Assembly (NCBI GenBank): GCA_003049465.1
Contig: PYSS01000001.1
Span: 295,646 to 359,645 of the forward strand
Length of the DNA: 64,000 nucleotides
Source of the DNA: Magnaporthiopsis rhizophila
Lineage: Eukaryota; Ascomycota; Sordariomycetes; Magnaporthales; Magnaporthaceae
Reading direction: 5' to 3'
A program made the position numbers and the translations under genes. Below are positions 10,663 to 22,424 of this stretch, one piece after another; the stretch's first letter is position 1; each line of letters starts with the position of its first letter. The notes beneath the pieces are model-generated. The model was given only the letters and a program-made list of their open reading frames with translations, was not told the DNA's origin and searched no databases.

Positions 10663-13600
10663 TCAGCGTCTCGTCTTACGGCCCGCGATACAGTCGTTCC
10701 ACGCATCCTCGAATGGGGTGGGGCGAGGACGGCAGTCGTCAGGCCTCAGGTTGAGAGCGCGCACGATCTGGCAGGCGCCGGTACCGACCGACATGGTCTG
10801 GCCCATGATAATGCACTCGCTGACGCCCTCGATGCGGTCCGTCTTCATGCCGGCTGCCGCGGCGAAAAGGTGATCGGGCGTCTTCTCGAACGACGCCAGC
10901 TGGAGGACGCTGTCGCGCATCTTGGAGAGCCCGAACCGCGTGATGCCCAGCACGTCGCCCTTGTACGTCATGACGTCGGCGAGCAGCTGCATGTGACGCG
11001 GGTCGATGCCCATGTCTCCCATCACGGCCGCGATCTCGGTTGCGATGGTGGTCCGCGCCGCCTCGATGCCCAGAACATCGCGGTTCTCCATGACGTTGTT
11101 CGACTTGGTCTTGGTGCCAATGACGCCTTCGGTCGTCATGCAGGCGCGCAGGCCGTAGCCCTCCACCAGCACCGTGTGCTCGCTCTTCTCCGACGTCTGG
11201 ATGATGGCTCGGGACGCCTCTGGATACCCAGAGATTGGCACCGTCGGGAGCATGCGACGGAGATGGTTAACCCTGAGCAGCAGATCCGGGTTCTCCTCCA
11301 TGGCGGAACTGCGGCTCCTCGCCGCCTTCTTGGCAGCCGCGACATCAACCCAGGTATTTCTCACAACAATCTCGATACTGCTGCTGCCCAGCCTGAGATC
11401 GTCAGGCTCAAGCTTGAGCTTCTTGTGTTTGCAGATGGCCTCGGCTATGTCCGCCATCCCAATACCAAGGTGCATGTCCTGCAACACGCCCATGTCAAAT
11501 TGAAGCACGACGGAGCCGGCATCGGCCTTCCACTCATCCTCAACGTACCGGAGGACATCGGCAATGTACGTCTTTTCGATCCTGCCCTTGACAACACGCG
11601 CAGCTTCAATCTGCTTGTTGTTCATCAACGGGCAGGTGATGACTGGAGTGCTGATCAACTTAGACGCGTTGATGATCTCCTTGATACGAGGCACACCTTG
11701 TGTGATGCTCATACCAGCCACACCAGCGAAATGGAAAGTCTTTAGCGTCATCTGCGTACCGGGCTCGCCGATCGACTGCGCACCGACAGCACCCACAGCG
11801 TGACCCGGCTCGACCTTTGCTCTTTCGTGCTTCTCCTGGCAGAGGTTGAGAAACTTGAGAAGCGTGTTCTGCGACACCTTGGCAACCCGGTTGACCTGTG
11901 CAACCCTTGCTGGATCCGCAATCGAGTCGTCTGCACCTCTGTCATCGCTACCTCCGGGAGACAGGCCGATCTGCCTTCGGATCTTCTCGAGCCTGTCTGC
12001 ACGGTCCTGTACGTAGCCGTACACACTTTTCCAGAAGTTCCGCGCGCTCTCGTGCTCGTCGATGCTGCGGTCCCTCTGGTCATCGTAAGGTAATGGACGC
12101 TTGTCGACAAGGTCATACCGAGCGTACCGCTGCCGCTGCGTCTCGATTACTTGGTCACAAAGTTGCAAGACTTCCCAGGGGAGAAGCGACCTCTCGGCGT
12201 TGTCCCAGGTCAGGGCTTCTGCGTGGGTCCATGTTCGGTCGAAATGGACAGGCACTGCAGTTCCCTCCATGTCAACAGGGTCCAGCTTGTCGGCACCGAA
12301 CTGGAACTGGACGATACCTCCGCCCGAAGTGCGGACGGTGTCGTCGTACTGGGTCGAGAGATCCTCGAGCGACTTCATCAACCGCCGCGACATATATCCT
12401 GTCTCAGCCGTCTTGACAGCCGTATCGACAAGACCTTCGCGTCCCGAAATGGCGTGGAACAGGAACTCGGTCGGAAGCAGCCCAGAGTAGAAGCTATTGG
12501 CCACGAAGCCCTTGGAGGGGGGCTGGCGGGAGTTCTTGTGGAAGTGCGGCAAACTTCGGTCCTGGAAACCATCGGGCACACGCTGGCCTCCGATGATCTG
12601 CTGTCCGACGGCAGCAACCATCTGGGCCACGTTGATTTCGGAACCCTTCGACCCAGACTTGGCCATGATCAAGGGCGCGTTGTTGCGGCTCAGCGTTTCA
12701 ACGCACTTGGCACCGGCCTGCTGACGCACTCGACTCAGAATGCCCGAGATGGAGTTCTCCAACGTTTGCTCAAGATCACAGCCGGCGGCCTTCTGGAGCT
12801 TTCCAGCCTTGAACGTGTCGATCAGGTCGTCACACATGCGGTCCGCATCTCTCACAAGCTTGTCCTTTTCCACACGAAGCTCCATCGTCGGGAAGACGTC
12901 GCCGACGCCGATGGAAAAGCCGCGATTTCCCAGCGTTCGGGCGCAGAGTTTCGCCAGGCGGTTCATGGCAGTAACGGCATAGTCAGGCCCGAAGTCTCGA
13001 AGAATAACATAAAAGATGGAGTCTTTCTTGCCGCCTCCGACAATTGACTTGTCCATCACGCCACACATGATCTCGGAGTTGCGGATAATGAGCCAGCCGT
13101 CGTTGGGGCACAGGTCAGGCGCCTCGCCGGGGCGGGCCTTGTACTCACGGCATTTCGCGTCTAGGTTCACCTTGACTGGTGACTCCTTGTTCGGTCTCAT
13201 GAGGACGTTGAAGATTTGCTTGCCGGTCCAGAGCGCGCACGGCTTGAGGATGGCTGGGGGAGGGAGCTCAAGGTACTCCTTTCCATCGACCATCATGTGC
13301 TGGCAGAGATATGTGAAAACCTTGCGGCTGAAGAAGTTGTCTTTGCTACTGAGGAGGTAGGCTGCCGTGATGAAGTCCTGGGTAGCAGCGATGATGGGCT
13401 CGCCGTTTTTGGGTGTGGCCAGATTGTGCTTGACACCCATGAGGTTGATGGCCTCGGCGCGGGCTTCCTCCGTCTGGGGCACATGAAGATTCATCTCGTC
13501 GCCGTCAAAGTCTGCATTGTATGGCGTGCAGGCACACTCGTTGAGGCGGAAGGTCCTCCACGGGCGGACCTTGACCAAGTGACTCATGATACTGAGCTTG

Positions 13601-15276
13601 TGGAGCGATGGCTGTCGGTTGAAGAGCACGATGTCGCCGTCCTCAATATGCCGCTCGACAACATCCCCGAACCTGAGGTTATTGGCCACGTCGTCACGGT
13701 TGCCAAACTTGAGGTTCATCTTGTAGTCGCCGTCTCCGTCCTGTTTGATGACAGCCTGTGCTCCAGGCCAGGTTGTTGGGCCATTGCGGACACACTGCTG
13801 AAGCTTGGCCAGGTTCTGGTACTGAACGCGCTCGGGATATGTCAAGTTCTTGGCCACCAGGATAGGAATAGCGACCTGGTCAATCCCAAGGTTGGGGTCA
13901 GGGGAGATGACGGTTCGGCCCGAGAAGTCCACTCGCTTGCCCGACAGGTTGCCACGGAACCGGCCTTGTTTGCCCTTCAGACGTTGGCAGAAACCACGAG
14001 TCATCTTTCCGAATCCGGGCTGCCCGAGCCCGGGCACCTCGCTGTTGACATACATGGCTATCTGCAGCTGCAGGAACTCCCACTGCTCCATGATGGTCTG
14101 TATCGGGTGACCCTTACTAAGGGCACCACGGATGAGCCCCGCTATGTGGACGATTTCGGCCAACTTGGTCGTTATATCGTCTTCGTTGCTGGCATTGTCT
14201 TGGGCAACCGAAGGGCGGATGCAGATGGGCGGTGCGGGTAGGTACTGCCAGAGGAACATCTCGGGTCTGCCTTCGGACGGGTCCAGCCCAAGGAGTTCGC
14301 AGTCGGTAGGGCTGATCATCTTGAAGAGTGTGAGCACTTTGAGGGGGTTCAAGTCCTCCATGGCCTTTCTCAGGTGCTTGTCTAGGTCTGGGACCGCCTT
14401 CTTGGCGTAGAGGAAAGAATTGTCGAAGACGATCTTGCTCTCGGGCGGGACCTTCTTGGCCGAGTTTGACTTGTTGAAGGCGACGAACTTGTCATGCGCC
14501 AGCTTCAAGACACCAATTTTTCTGATAGTACCGTTTATAGAATCACAGTAAGGACATATCTTGACCTTCCGGCATTGCTCGTTGATCTTTTTGCAAATAC
14601 CTGTACGGCGGAGGTTGTCGATCCCAGGGCGCCTCAGCTCGGCCAGGAACTTTCGGCGTTCTGGTTCGGTAAGGAGAACACGAGCGCAGTCCTATGCAGA
14701 CCGACAGTGAGCAGAGTGCCCCGATGCGACCCGGGTCAGAGAGGATTTATGTGGCCAACACACCTTGCAGATATTCTGCAGAATTGTCTGTACGAAGCGA
14801 AGGTACCCGATGTGGAAGGCTGGCAGAGGCAACCGCACATGGCCGAAGTGACCGCTGCAGTTCTGCAGGGGCTGAGCGCATGTTTGGCATTCGGCTGTCT
14901 TGCTCGACGTGCCCTATTATAACAGTCTGGTCAGCCCAGCCCAGGTCGCGGACAAAACCAAAAACGAGAGGGTTGGTGGCCTACCAGGCGGTGGTCGAGG
15001 GGTCCATGTCGTGAGGGTGTTCGATTGTTCTCAATGTCGTACAGCTGTTTTTCCGAAATCTCAAGAACGCCTTGGTTCACTATGTCTTGGTTCGACCTGC
15101 GTCACAGTTCCCGACTGTTAGCCCGGCCGTGTCTCCCTCGCTGTCTTTCCACCTTCTCCCGAGTCGCCGAGGCCGACGTACTGGATTCCGAACTTGAGCT
15201 CTTTGAAGCGCATTGGCAGCTGGTCGACAAACTGCTCCTTTACCGGCAGCGCCGGCGCAGTCTCCTCGATGGCCAT
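10663..15276 (-). CDS. RPC1: RNA polymerase III largest subunit (RPC1/RPC160)
   Basis: Catalytic subunit of Pol III, which transcribes tRNA, 5S rRNA and other small RNAs. Four exons keep frame: 15276-15182, 15096-14985, 14913-14764 and 14691-10663, giving 1461 residues, a normal length. The start GCCGCCACCATGG is a strong context. The N-terminal Cys/His zinc-binding clamp region (CQTC ... CSGHFGH) lies in exon 3 and a second cysteine group (CRKVKICPYC) in exon 4. The catalytic motif NADFDGDEMNLH carries the Mg-binding aspartates at about 513, 515 and 517. The bridge-helix region (EPGTQMTLKTFHFAGV) and the conserved C-terminal module follow. Overall similarity is to the Pol III paralogue rather than Pol I or II, and there is no CTD heptad tail. 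The opposite strand has long open frames that are only shadows of this GC-rich gene. Confidence 0.97.
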
Positions 15277-16587
15277 GGTGGCGGCAGTCTGTCGACCCAG
15301 CGCTGCGGCAGCCTCGAAGGAGTCGCAGTTGGCGCAAATCGCTGAGCCGAGGCCCAGAGGGGAGTCGATCGTGATGGAGGGAGGCTACGGCAGAGTGCGG
15401 CTGGTGGGTGCAATCAATGGCAGCCCGATTCGTCCTCCTCGGTCATGGGTTAGGTTGTCGTCGCAAATCCATCGTCATCGAAAAATAGAGGCGGAAACCG
15501 TAACGCGATTTGACGGTTCAATCGATTGGCGATCTTACTGCGGCGACGCGACGCAACTTTTTTTTTTTTCCCCTCCGCGCAGGCAGAAGAGCTCGCGGAG
15601 TCACTCGGACCCCACCACTGTACTGCACCGAGCTGGCCGACAGCTTGCAGCGTGCGGGGAACGCTATGTGGGGCATAAGGTGGCGTGCATACATAAGCGC
15701 CAGACAGATGTCATCTCTTTCTTTTGGCAGGAGGTTTTCGCGAATGGATAGAAGAGCCTGGGACGAGCACATCCTGCAACAAGACACATAATATCCGTCC
15801 AGATAGGTATAGGTAGAGGTATGTAGGTAGGTAGGTACCTATTCGGCAGTTGAGATCGGGTTGACCCGGTTTTTACCGCCCGCTGGACTGCTGACCGTTG
15901 CGCACTGCACCACAACAATCCATACCCGTACATGTAAACTTACTCGCCGTTTTGCGCACCCCCACTAAAGTTGCGCGCAGCCTCCTGAGCCCATGCACGC
16001 ACAGGGAGATCAAGCGTGGCGGGGCAGGTGATGTTGGCAGCCACATGGGCGGGAGTTAGCGGGAGCGGCCTTAGGATGATTTTGCATGACATGAGCCACT
16101 GAATCGCAACCAACCGTTTCGTCACCTGAATTCCCTTGTCTCGCGCAACATAAGCCGGTGATCTATCCTCTAAGCTGAGATTCCCGTTTGTTGACAATTG
16201 ACCTAACCAAGAATCGACCGACGCCTCGCCTATTGCTTGTCATACACCTAGCTCAATCCACCTCTTTCCCTCTTATCCTGCTCACACACCCAAACTACAC
16301 TCGTCGCAAGGAGGTCCCCGAACCAACCCAAACGTTCCTCTGCCAACTTGGATACAGATGGGCGCGAATTTATGAATCGAAAGCACGTTCAATGTTCCGA
16401 GCTGCACCAATAATCGGCCTTTCGGAACATCACCTCGGTCGTGGCAGTCTTGAGTCCCCTTCGTTGGCCGCTCCCTCATCCGACCGTCTCTGCCAGACTC
16501 TCAACATATTACCCCACACGATCTCTATCCCGGCCGGCTCGTTCTGTTAGAAAGCTTGCCGGATGGCAAGCTGGGAGTAGCGACGTC
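15277..16587. other. Divergent promoter region, RPC1 / DDHD phospholipase
   Basis: A 1.3-kb region between divergent genes. It holds a T12 run near 15560 and (TAGG)3TA at 15824-15837. No supported gene. Confidence 0.6.
15824..15837. repeat. TAGG tandem motif
   Basis: Three and a half copies of TAGG. The same TAGGTAGGTA-like motif recurs in other intergenic regions of this window and was not seen in exons. Confidence 0.8.
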
Positions 16588-19500
16588 ATGGCTCCCACGC
16601 CTGCTCCTCCGGTCGACAAGAAAGTGGAAAAGGGGTACTTTTCCAGCGCCGTGGACTCTATGAACCCGTGGGCCGGAAGCCGCAGTACCACGCCGACTCC
16701 GAAAGAGCCTGCCTCCTCGAGCACCACGCCGCCGTTACCGTCTTCCAGCGGTCCCAGCACCACCCCTGGCTACCACACCACCAGCCATGTCTACGGCCAG
16801 AGCCTGAAGCGGTACCCCCCGGACTGCCCGCCACTGAATGTCATGTGGTTCCACGCTGTCGATGTCAGTTCGTCGCTCTTGTCTCTTGCATTTCCGGCTT
16901 TGGATCTAACACCCGAAACAGATCCCCAAGCGGAAACCCAAATTCCTGCAGTCTAAGAAGAACGCCGAGGAAAACAAGCCACTCCCCGCGCCCAAGAAGC
17001 TCGTCGCATTCTCTCCCGAAGACTCCAAGTCTCTTGAGACCACCTACCAGACAATACTAGAGGGTACCGAGAGAGATCGGGGGACAGCTGTCGACAAACA
17101 CAGGAGCAGGTCGAGTCGAAGATCGATCCTGGGAAACGACGAGACAAGATCTCGGGGATTAAGCAGAGACGACGCCCAAAACCCCAAGCACCATGTCGTT
17201 TACGTTCAAGAAGACTTCTTGTTCCAAGTAGACCTCGAGGAGAGGGAGCTGTCGCCTGTTTTCTGGCTTGGGCCCGTCTACGATGTGCGGAGAGGCACCT
17301 GGTTCTACCAGGAAGGCTCGACGCTTCGGCCTTGTGAGGAAAACCTGGCGGCACAACTCGAGGAAGGCTACTTGAAAGTAAAGCCATGGCTATACCCCGC
17401 AAGAGCCCGGAGCGACTCCGTCACCGCCAACAACCTTACTCCTAAGCCGTCCACCGACAACCTCCGGGCCGCGTCGGCTGCGCAAGGAGAGGCCACCTCC
17501 AAGCCGTCCGCAGCACCAGCACCGACGCAGCCGCAACACCAGCCACAGACCCACCGACTCTTTGGGACGTACATGAACAGTGTTGCAACCTACCAAGACA
17601 CCTCGGTGGCGTGGCTGACATCTGATAGCGTCTTGTCGTGGGTCACGTCGACGGTGTATGAACGGTTCGCCGGCGGCGGCTACATGAGCGGAGTCAAGTT
17701 GGTCCGTGGATATTCAGAACCAAGCAAGGAGCCCAGCAAGGCGAAGGATAAAGAAGCCAAAGACGGCAAGGATGAGAAGGGGCTGTCCACACCAGGTCAA
17801 GGGGCTATGACACAGCTCACGGTCGACGAAAAGCAACAAAAACTTCTCAAAAGACGATCGGCACCTCCAGCCACGAAATCGGAAGCATCAGCCAGTACCC
17901 CTTTATTAGAAGCAGAGAGCCAAGAGAGCCGACTGCAGCGCCAGATCTCATCACTCATGGACGGGAGTGACAAGGACCACGCCCAGGAAGCGGAAGAGGT
18001 CCGCAAGAGAGAGGAGAAGCAAATGCAGACGGACTATAATCCCCAGATTGGTGAGAAACAAGGGCGCGATATCGACCACGTCTTCCTTGTAACACACGGC
18101 ATAGGCCAGCTTTTGGGACTTAGGTATGCGGAACTCCCCACGTTCCCATACACGCATGACAGTCTGAGGCTGATATGTATCACAGAATGGAGAGTGTGAA
18201 CTTTGTGCACGACGTCAACATCCTGCGCAAAACTCTCAAGTCAGTCTATGCTAGCTCAGCAGATCTAAAGGCGTTGAACTCAGAAAGTGGCGAAGGCCCG
18301 GGCAACTGCCGCATTCAAGTTTTGCCCGTGTGCTGGCGGCATCTCCTTGACTTCCCGAAGAAAAAGGAGAAAAAACGCGAGTACGATTTGGGCGTGGGTG
18401 AGACCTACACCGAAGAAGATGAATGTGAGTGATGGACGATCCTGTCTTCACCCCATGCTCGTTCCTCCGCAGTTGGCTGACGGTAATGCAGACCCTTCGC
18501 TCGAGGACATCACCGTCGAAGGGGTCGCTTTTGCTCGGTCTCTCATCTCCGACCTTGCGCTGGACGTACTTTTGTACCAAAGTGCATACCGAGAGCAGAT
18601 TGCCCACATCGTACTCCAGGAGTCCAACCGAGTCTACAATCTCTTCATGGAGAGGAACCCAAAATTCACCGGCAAAGTTCACATCATCGGGCACTCCCTT
18701 GGTTCGGCAATAATGTTCGACATTCTTTGCCGGCAAAAAAAGACGCCCAAGTCGGACTCTGGTAGGAACGCGCTCCGATCCTGGACGCCACATGATCGAC
18801 CCACGTCGTCAAAGGATCCGAGGGAGCTCAAGTTCGACTTCGATGTGGAAGACCTGTACTGCCTGGGCTCGCCCATCGGCCTCTTCCAGATGCTAAAGGG
18901 GCGGACCATTTCGGCGAGGCATCTGCCCCATGCGCTCCCCTCAGAGAGCCCACTGGACCCTGACGCTGTAGATGATCCGTTTCTGACAGCGGATGTCGGC
19001 CAGCGTGTCTCGTCCATCACAGGACTGCCCTTCTCCATCTCTTCACCCAAGCTCGGCCAGCTGTTCAACATCTTCCACCCCTCGGATCCCATCGCCTACC
19101 GCATGGAGCCACTCATCACTCCCGCCATGTCAAGCCTCAAGTCTCAGATACTCCCATACACCAAGAAAGGCATCTTTGGCAGCGTGGCGCCCCAGGGAAT
19201 AACCGGGATAGGCGTTAAGGTCGGTCAGAGCGTCTCGGGTTTGTGGTCCTCGCTCAGCGCAGGGATTGCCAGTAACATCCTGAACCGCAGTCTGGGACTC
19301 ACTCAGGAGGACGTGGCCAACATGTCGGCTCAACAGCCCACACCCTCGTCTTCGGGTGCCGGCACCAACACCTCGGGATCCATTGCGAATGGCCAATCGC
19401 AGTCGGAGAAAGCGGCTGAGCGTAAGAAGCAGCTCGCCCGATCTTCACTCGGCGAACGGCAGGAAAGCTTCAGTGGAAACGACATCACGCTACTTGACGA

Positions 19501-19846
19501 CGAGCTCGAGACGCTCTATTCAAACTTTGAGAGCCGGCGCGTCAAGAATAAGGATGCCTGGCAAGAAGAGGAAAAGAAAGCGCGGCGGCTGAGGAGAGAG
19601 GAGATGAAGGTGCGGGCCCTAAACAGGAACGGCAGGGTTGACTACAGCATTCAGGAGTAAGCATTTGTCTCTTTACCCGATTTTATTGGACTATTTGGAT
19701 GGCTAACGTGGACCTGCAGGAGCGCACTCGACTTCAACCCCATCAACACGATTGCCTCGCATATGGCATACTGGGCAGATGAAGATGTTGCCCATTTTAT
19801 CATGTCTCAAGTCCTGTCCAACAGGACCGTTTCTATTAGAAGATGA
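16588..19846 (+). CDS. DDHD-domain phospholipase A1-like lipase
   Basis: Probable intracellular phosphatidic-acid-preferring phospholipase A1 of the DDHD family (like yeast YOR022C and mammalian DDHD1/2), acting on membrane phospholipids. Five exons keep frame: 16588-16863, 16922-18123, 18186-18424, 18492-19656 and 19720-19846, giving 1002 residues. The N-terminus is Ser/Thr/Pro-rich. A lipase-fold strand THGIGQ precedes the nucleophile elbow GHSLGS, with Ser near residue 642. The C-terminal DDHD domain starts around YCLGSPIGLF and includes FHPSDPIAYRMEP. It ends in the last exon with SHMAYWADEDVAHFI, which supplies the final His and Asp. A charged low-complexity stretch lies within the domain. 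The small last exon is needed to complete the DDHD motif, which supports the splicing. The family call is firm; substrate is inferred. Confidence 0.93.
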
Positions 19847-20245
19847 TATGAGTTGTCATGTAAGAGGCTGCATCACGTAGGGAAAGATGGTGTTCTTAGA
19901 CGGATATCGGGGTTTACTTGATTGCACCATACACTGATGGCATCTCAGGAGTCCGATACACATGCTTAGCAAGCGGGTTTTCGTCATCAACTTGATAGAA
20001 TAAATTCCATGATACCTTCCCCATGCTTTCACGGACTTTGAATCCTCGTTATGCGACTCCTGTCGGCCCGCATATTGAAGCACAGGATCGGGCTGATCAC
20101 TGGCTCTCCAGAATGAACCCGCTCAGTCCCCAATAGCCAGTTGTTACGAAGGGTCGACGCTCTGCTCCGCGATGGCCAACCCGCCAGCTGGAATGCCTTG
20201 TTTGTTCCCTAGCATATGCTGGATTCTATTTTCTGAGAGAAAGCT
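19847..20245. other. Convergent spacer
   Basis: A 399-bp region between the convergent phospholipase and RING-like/ankyrin-like genes. Nothing beyond presumed 3' UTRs. Confidence 0.6.
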
Positions 20246-21129
20246 TTAGGCAAACATGCCTGCTTCTATGAATTGGATCCACGAACCACCCGCCTTGTAG
20301 GCATACTCCTCAGCAGTGTGGCCATAGGCATCCTTCAGAGTTCTGATATCATCCTCTATGCCGGCCAGCATCGGCCGATGGAGCCCAAGGCCCTTGGCAA
20401 CCTCGAGCGCGTCGGCCGGGAAAGAGTCATCGGGCAGTCCCGACGCCATGTACAGCAGCAGGAGCGCGATCTGGGCCTGGTTCTTCTCGATGGCGATGTG
20501 CAGCGGGCTCTTCATGCCGTCGAGTGGGTCCTGGTACCTCAAGAGCTGGTTGACCGTCAGGCTGGCGCCGGCGCCGGCCTCGTTGCCGTCGTCGGGCGAA
20601 GAGCCCACATCGGCGATGATGGCCAGGAGCTCCTCGGCATTGCCCTCGGCGCACATGGAGTGAAATGCGTGGGCGGGGCGGAACTCGGGGTGCATCAGGA
20701 GATAGGCCTCCTCGGTGACGTCGGGGAGGATGTTGTAATTCTCCTGAACGCCGCCCTCGCTCTCGTAGCGCGTCACTATCGCGACCTCCTGCGAGGCCGG
20801 GAAGACCGGGTTGGTGACCGAGGGCCCTCCTGCCTGGTTGGTCGGCAGGTAACTGCCGCAGGACGGGCACTTGAGCGTGATGGCGACATCTGAAGCAGAG
20901 TCCAGGAAACACTGCCTGTAGGTAGCATCGTATCAGCTCTCATGATGCTGTTTTTTTTTTTTCGGTACAGTGAAACCCGGTGCCTGGTAGGTGCCCCGCC
21001 TTACCAATGAAAATGGCAGCCACATGGTAGTAAGAGGTCGTCGGGAACGGGCGCGTTGTTGCCGTCCTCCATTTCGTCCTCGTCGGTGCCAAGCACCAAC
21101 GGGTCCTTACAGCTGACGCATACAGACAT
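20246..21129 (-). CDS. Small RING-like zinc / ankyrin-like repeat protein, function unknown
   Basis: Two exons, 21129-21005 and 20915-20246, give 264 residues. The N-terminal 75 residues hold a RING-like cysteine/histidine pattern: CVSC, an acidic spacer, CGCHFHWQC split by the intron, and CPSC. This could bind two zinc ions and act as a ubiquitin-ligase-like module, but no E2-binding feature can be confirmed. The C-terminal half is helical, with ankyrin-like stretches (for example SPLHIAIEKNQAQIALLLL). A similar small zinc plus ankyrin-like arrangement occurs in uncharacterised fungal proteins. I infer no pathway. The intron junction is supported because it completes the zinc motif and keeps frame. 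Confidence 0.85.
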
Positions 21130-21644
21130 GGTAAATGGGTAGGCACCTAGGTAGGTAGATAGCCTGCTAGGGACGCGTCAGAGAGAGTTCCATTTGTAAC
21201 AGAGACGTTATGTTTCTTAAATCTAGGTGCCTAGTAGGCAGACACGAAGTAGACAGTGGTAGACTCTGCACAGGAAGTGGAAGCATGAGTAGAAACCAGG
21301 ACTATGGGATGTCGCCTTGGCATTGAGACAGAGATATCTGCGAGGAATAGGCAACGAAGCACCGTAGTTCTTTGCCAAGAAATCAAGACCTTGCACATCC
21401 GAGTGAGTCGGGTGCCTCGGCCCCAGGTTTTACACCAAGCATAAAGAAGAGACGGAAAACAACCAAAGGAGGTAGACGGCCCCGAATCACCAGCATCGCT
21501 AGGAAGTGAGTCAAGTTGCTGGCACCAAACTTACAAGGGCTTGTGTGATGATTTCGTATACGTCCTATCGTTCGGTCGCTTCTGTCCAAGCTACCGTCGA
21601 TGTCATCCCGTTTTGCAGAGTGAATCAGGAAGGTCGATATGACG

Positions 21645-21684
<40 letters not shown>

Positions 21685-22424
21685 NTTTTTTTTTTTTTTT
21701 GGTATTGGTCGTATCGAAGCTAATATGATCCTGGGTGGCGATGTTTGCCCCGCATTTGCCGCCACGGCAAAGAGATTTCCACATTCCCACCAAGCCTGCT
21801 AGTGTAAACTGCAGGAAGAAGGAGTATATATATGAAACAGTGGATAGTATAAGAACAGGAAATGGTATAATAAACTGGAAGGGACATAGGAAATAAGCAA
21901 AGAGGTCGACAGGGCAAGTATGGGCAACGGGTTCCAAGTACAGCTGCCGGAACTGCAAATTTAGGATGTGACTGCGGAATATTGCGATGCAGCGAGTTAC
22001 AGGCATCAATCATGGTCGTCAATTCCAATACACGTCGGGCAATGCGTGGTCGCCTACGCAACTCGTTGTGGCTGGTGCAACAGGTGGGGCATTACATCAG
22101 TGTTGCTTACCCGCACGCTCTCCCCACCCCCACCACCCTAATCCTCAGAGCTATGAGCCGTCACGATCGCCCGCCTCTGCCGTCTCGCTCGATTGCGACA
22201 CAGCCCTTTTCGCCCTCGCGTTGTGGCAGGGCAATAAGAAACATTGCTCGCTTTTCATCCAGATTCAAAACACATCAGTTCGATCCCCCAGTGAAGCTTC
22301 CCGCACGGCAGAGCCGCTGGTCACTCCGTCGATCGTGCCATCAGTTAGGCGCAATTCGTCATTTTGCAGCAGCTGTTTTGCGGCGTCATCTCCTCGCTGA
22401 GATCGAGTCATCATCTCAGCAGCC
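21130..22424. other. Divergent intergenic region with T tract and N
   Basis: A 1.3-kb region between the RING-like gene and fimbrin. It holds a TAGGTAGGTAGATAG stretch near 21150 and a long T run interrupted by an N. No supported gene. Confidence 0.6.
21648..21700. repeat. Poly(T) tract containing one N at 21685
   Basis: A T run of about 53 positions broken by an ambiguous base. The true length is probably unresolved and the N may mark a contig join or low-quality call. Confidence 0.95.
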
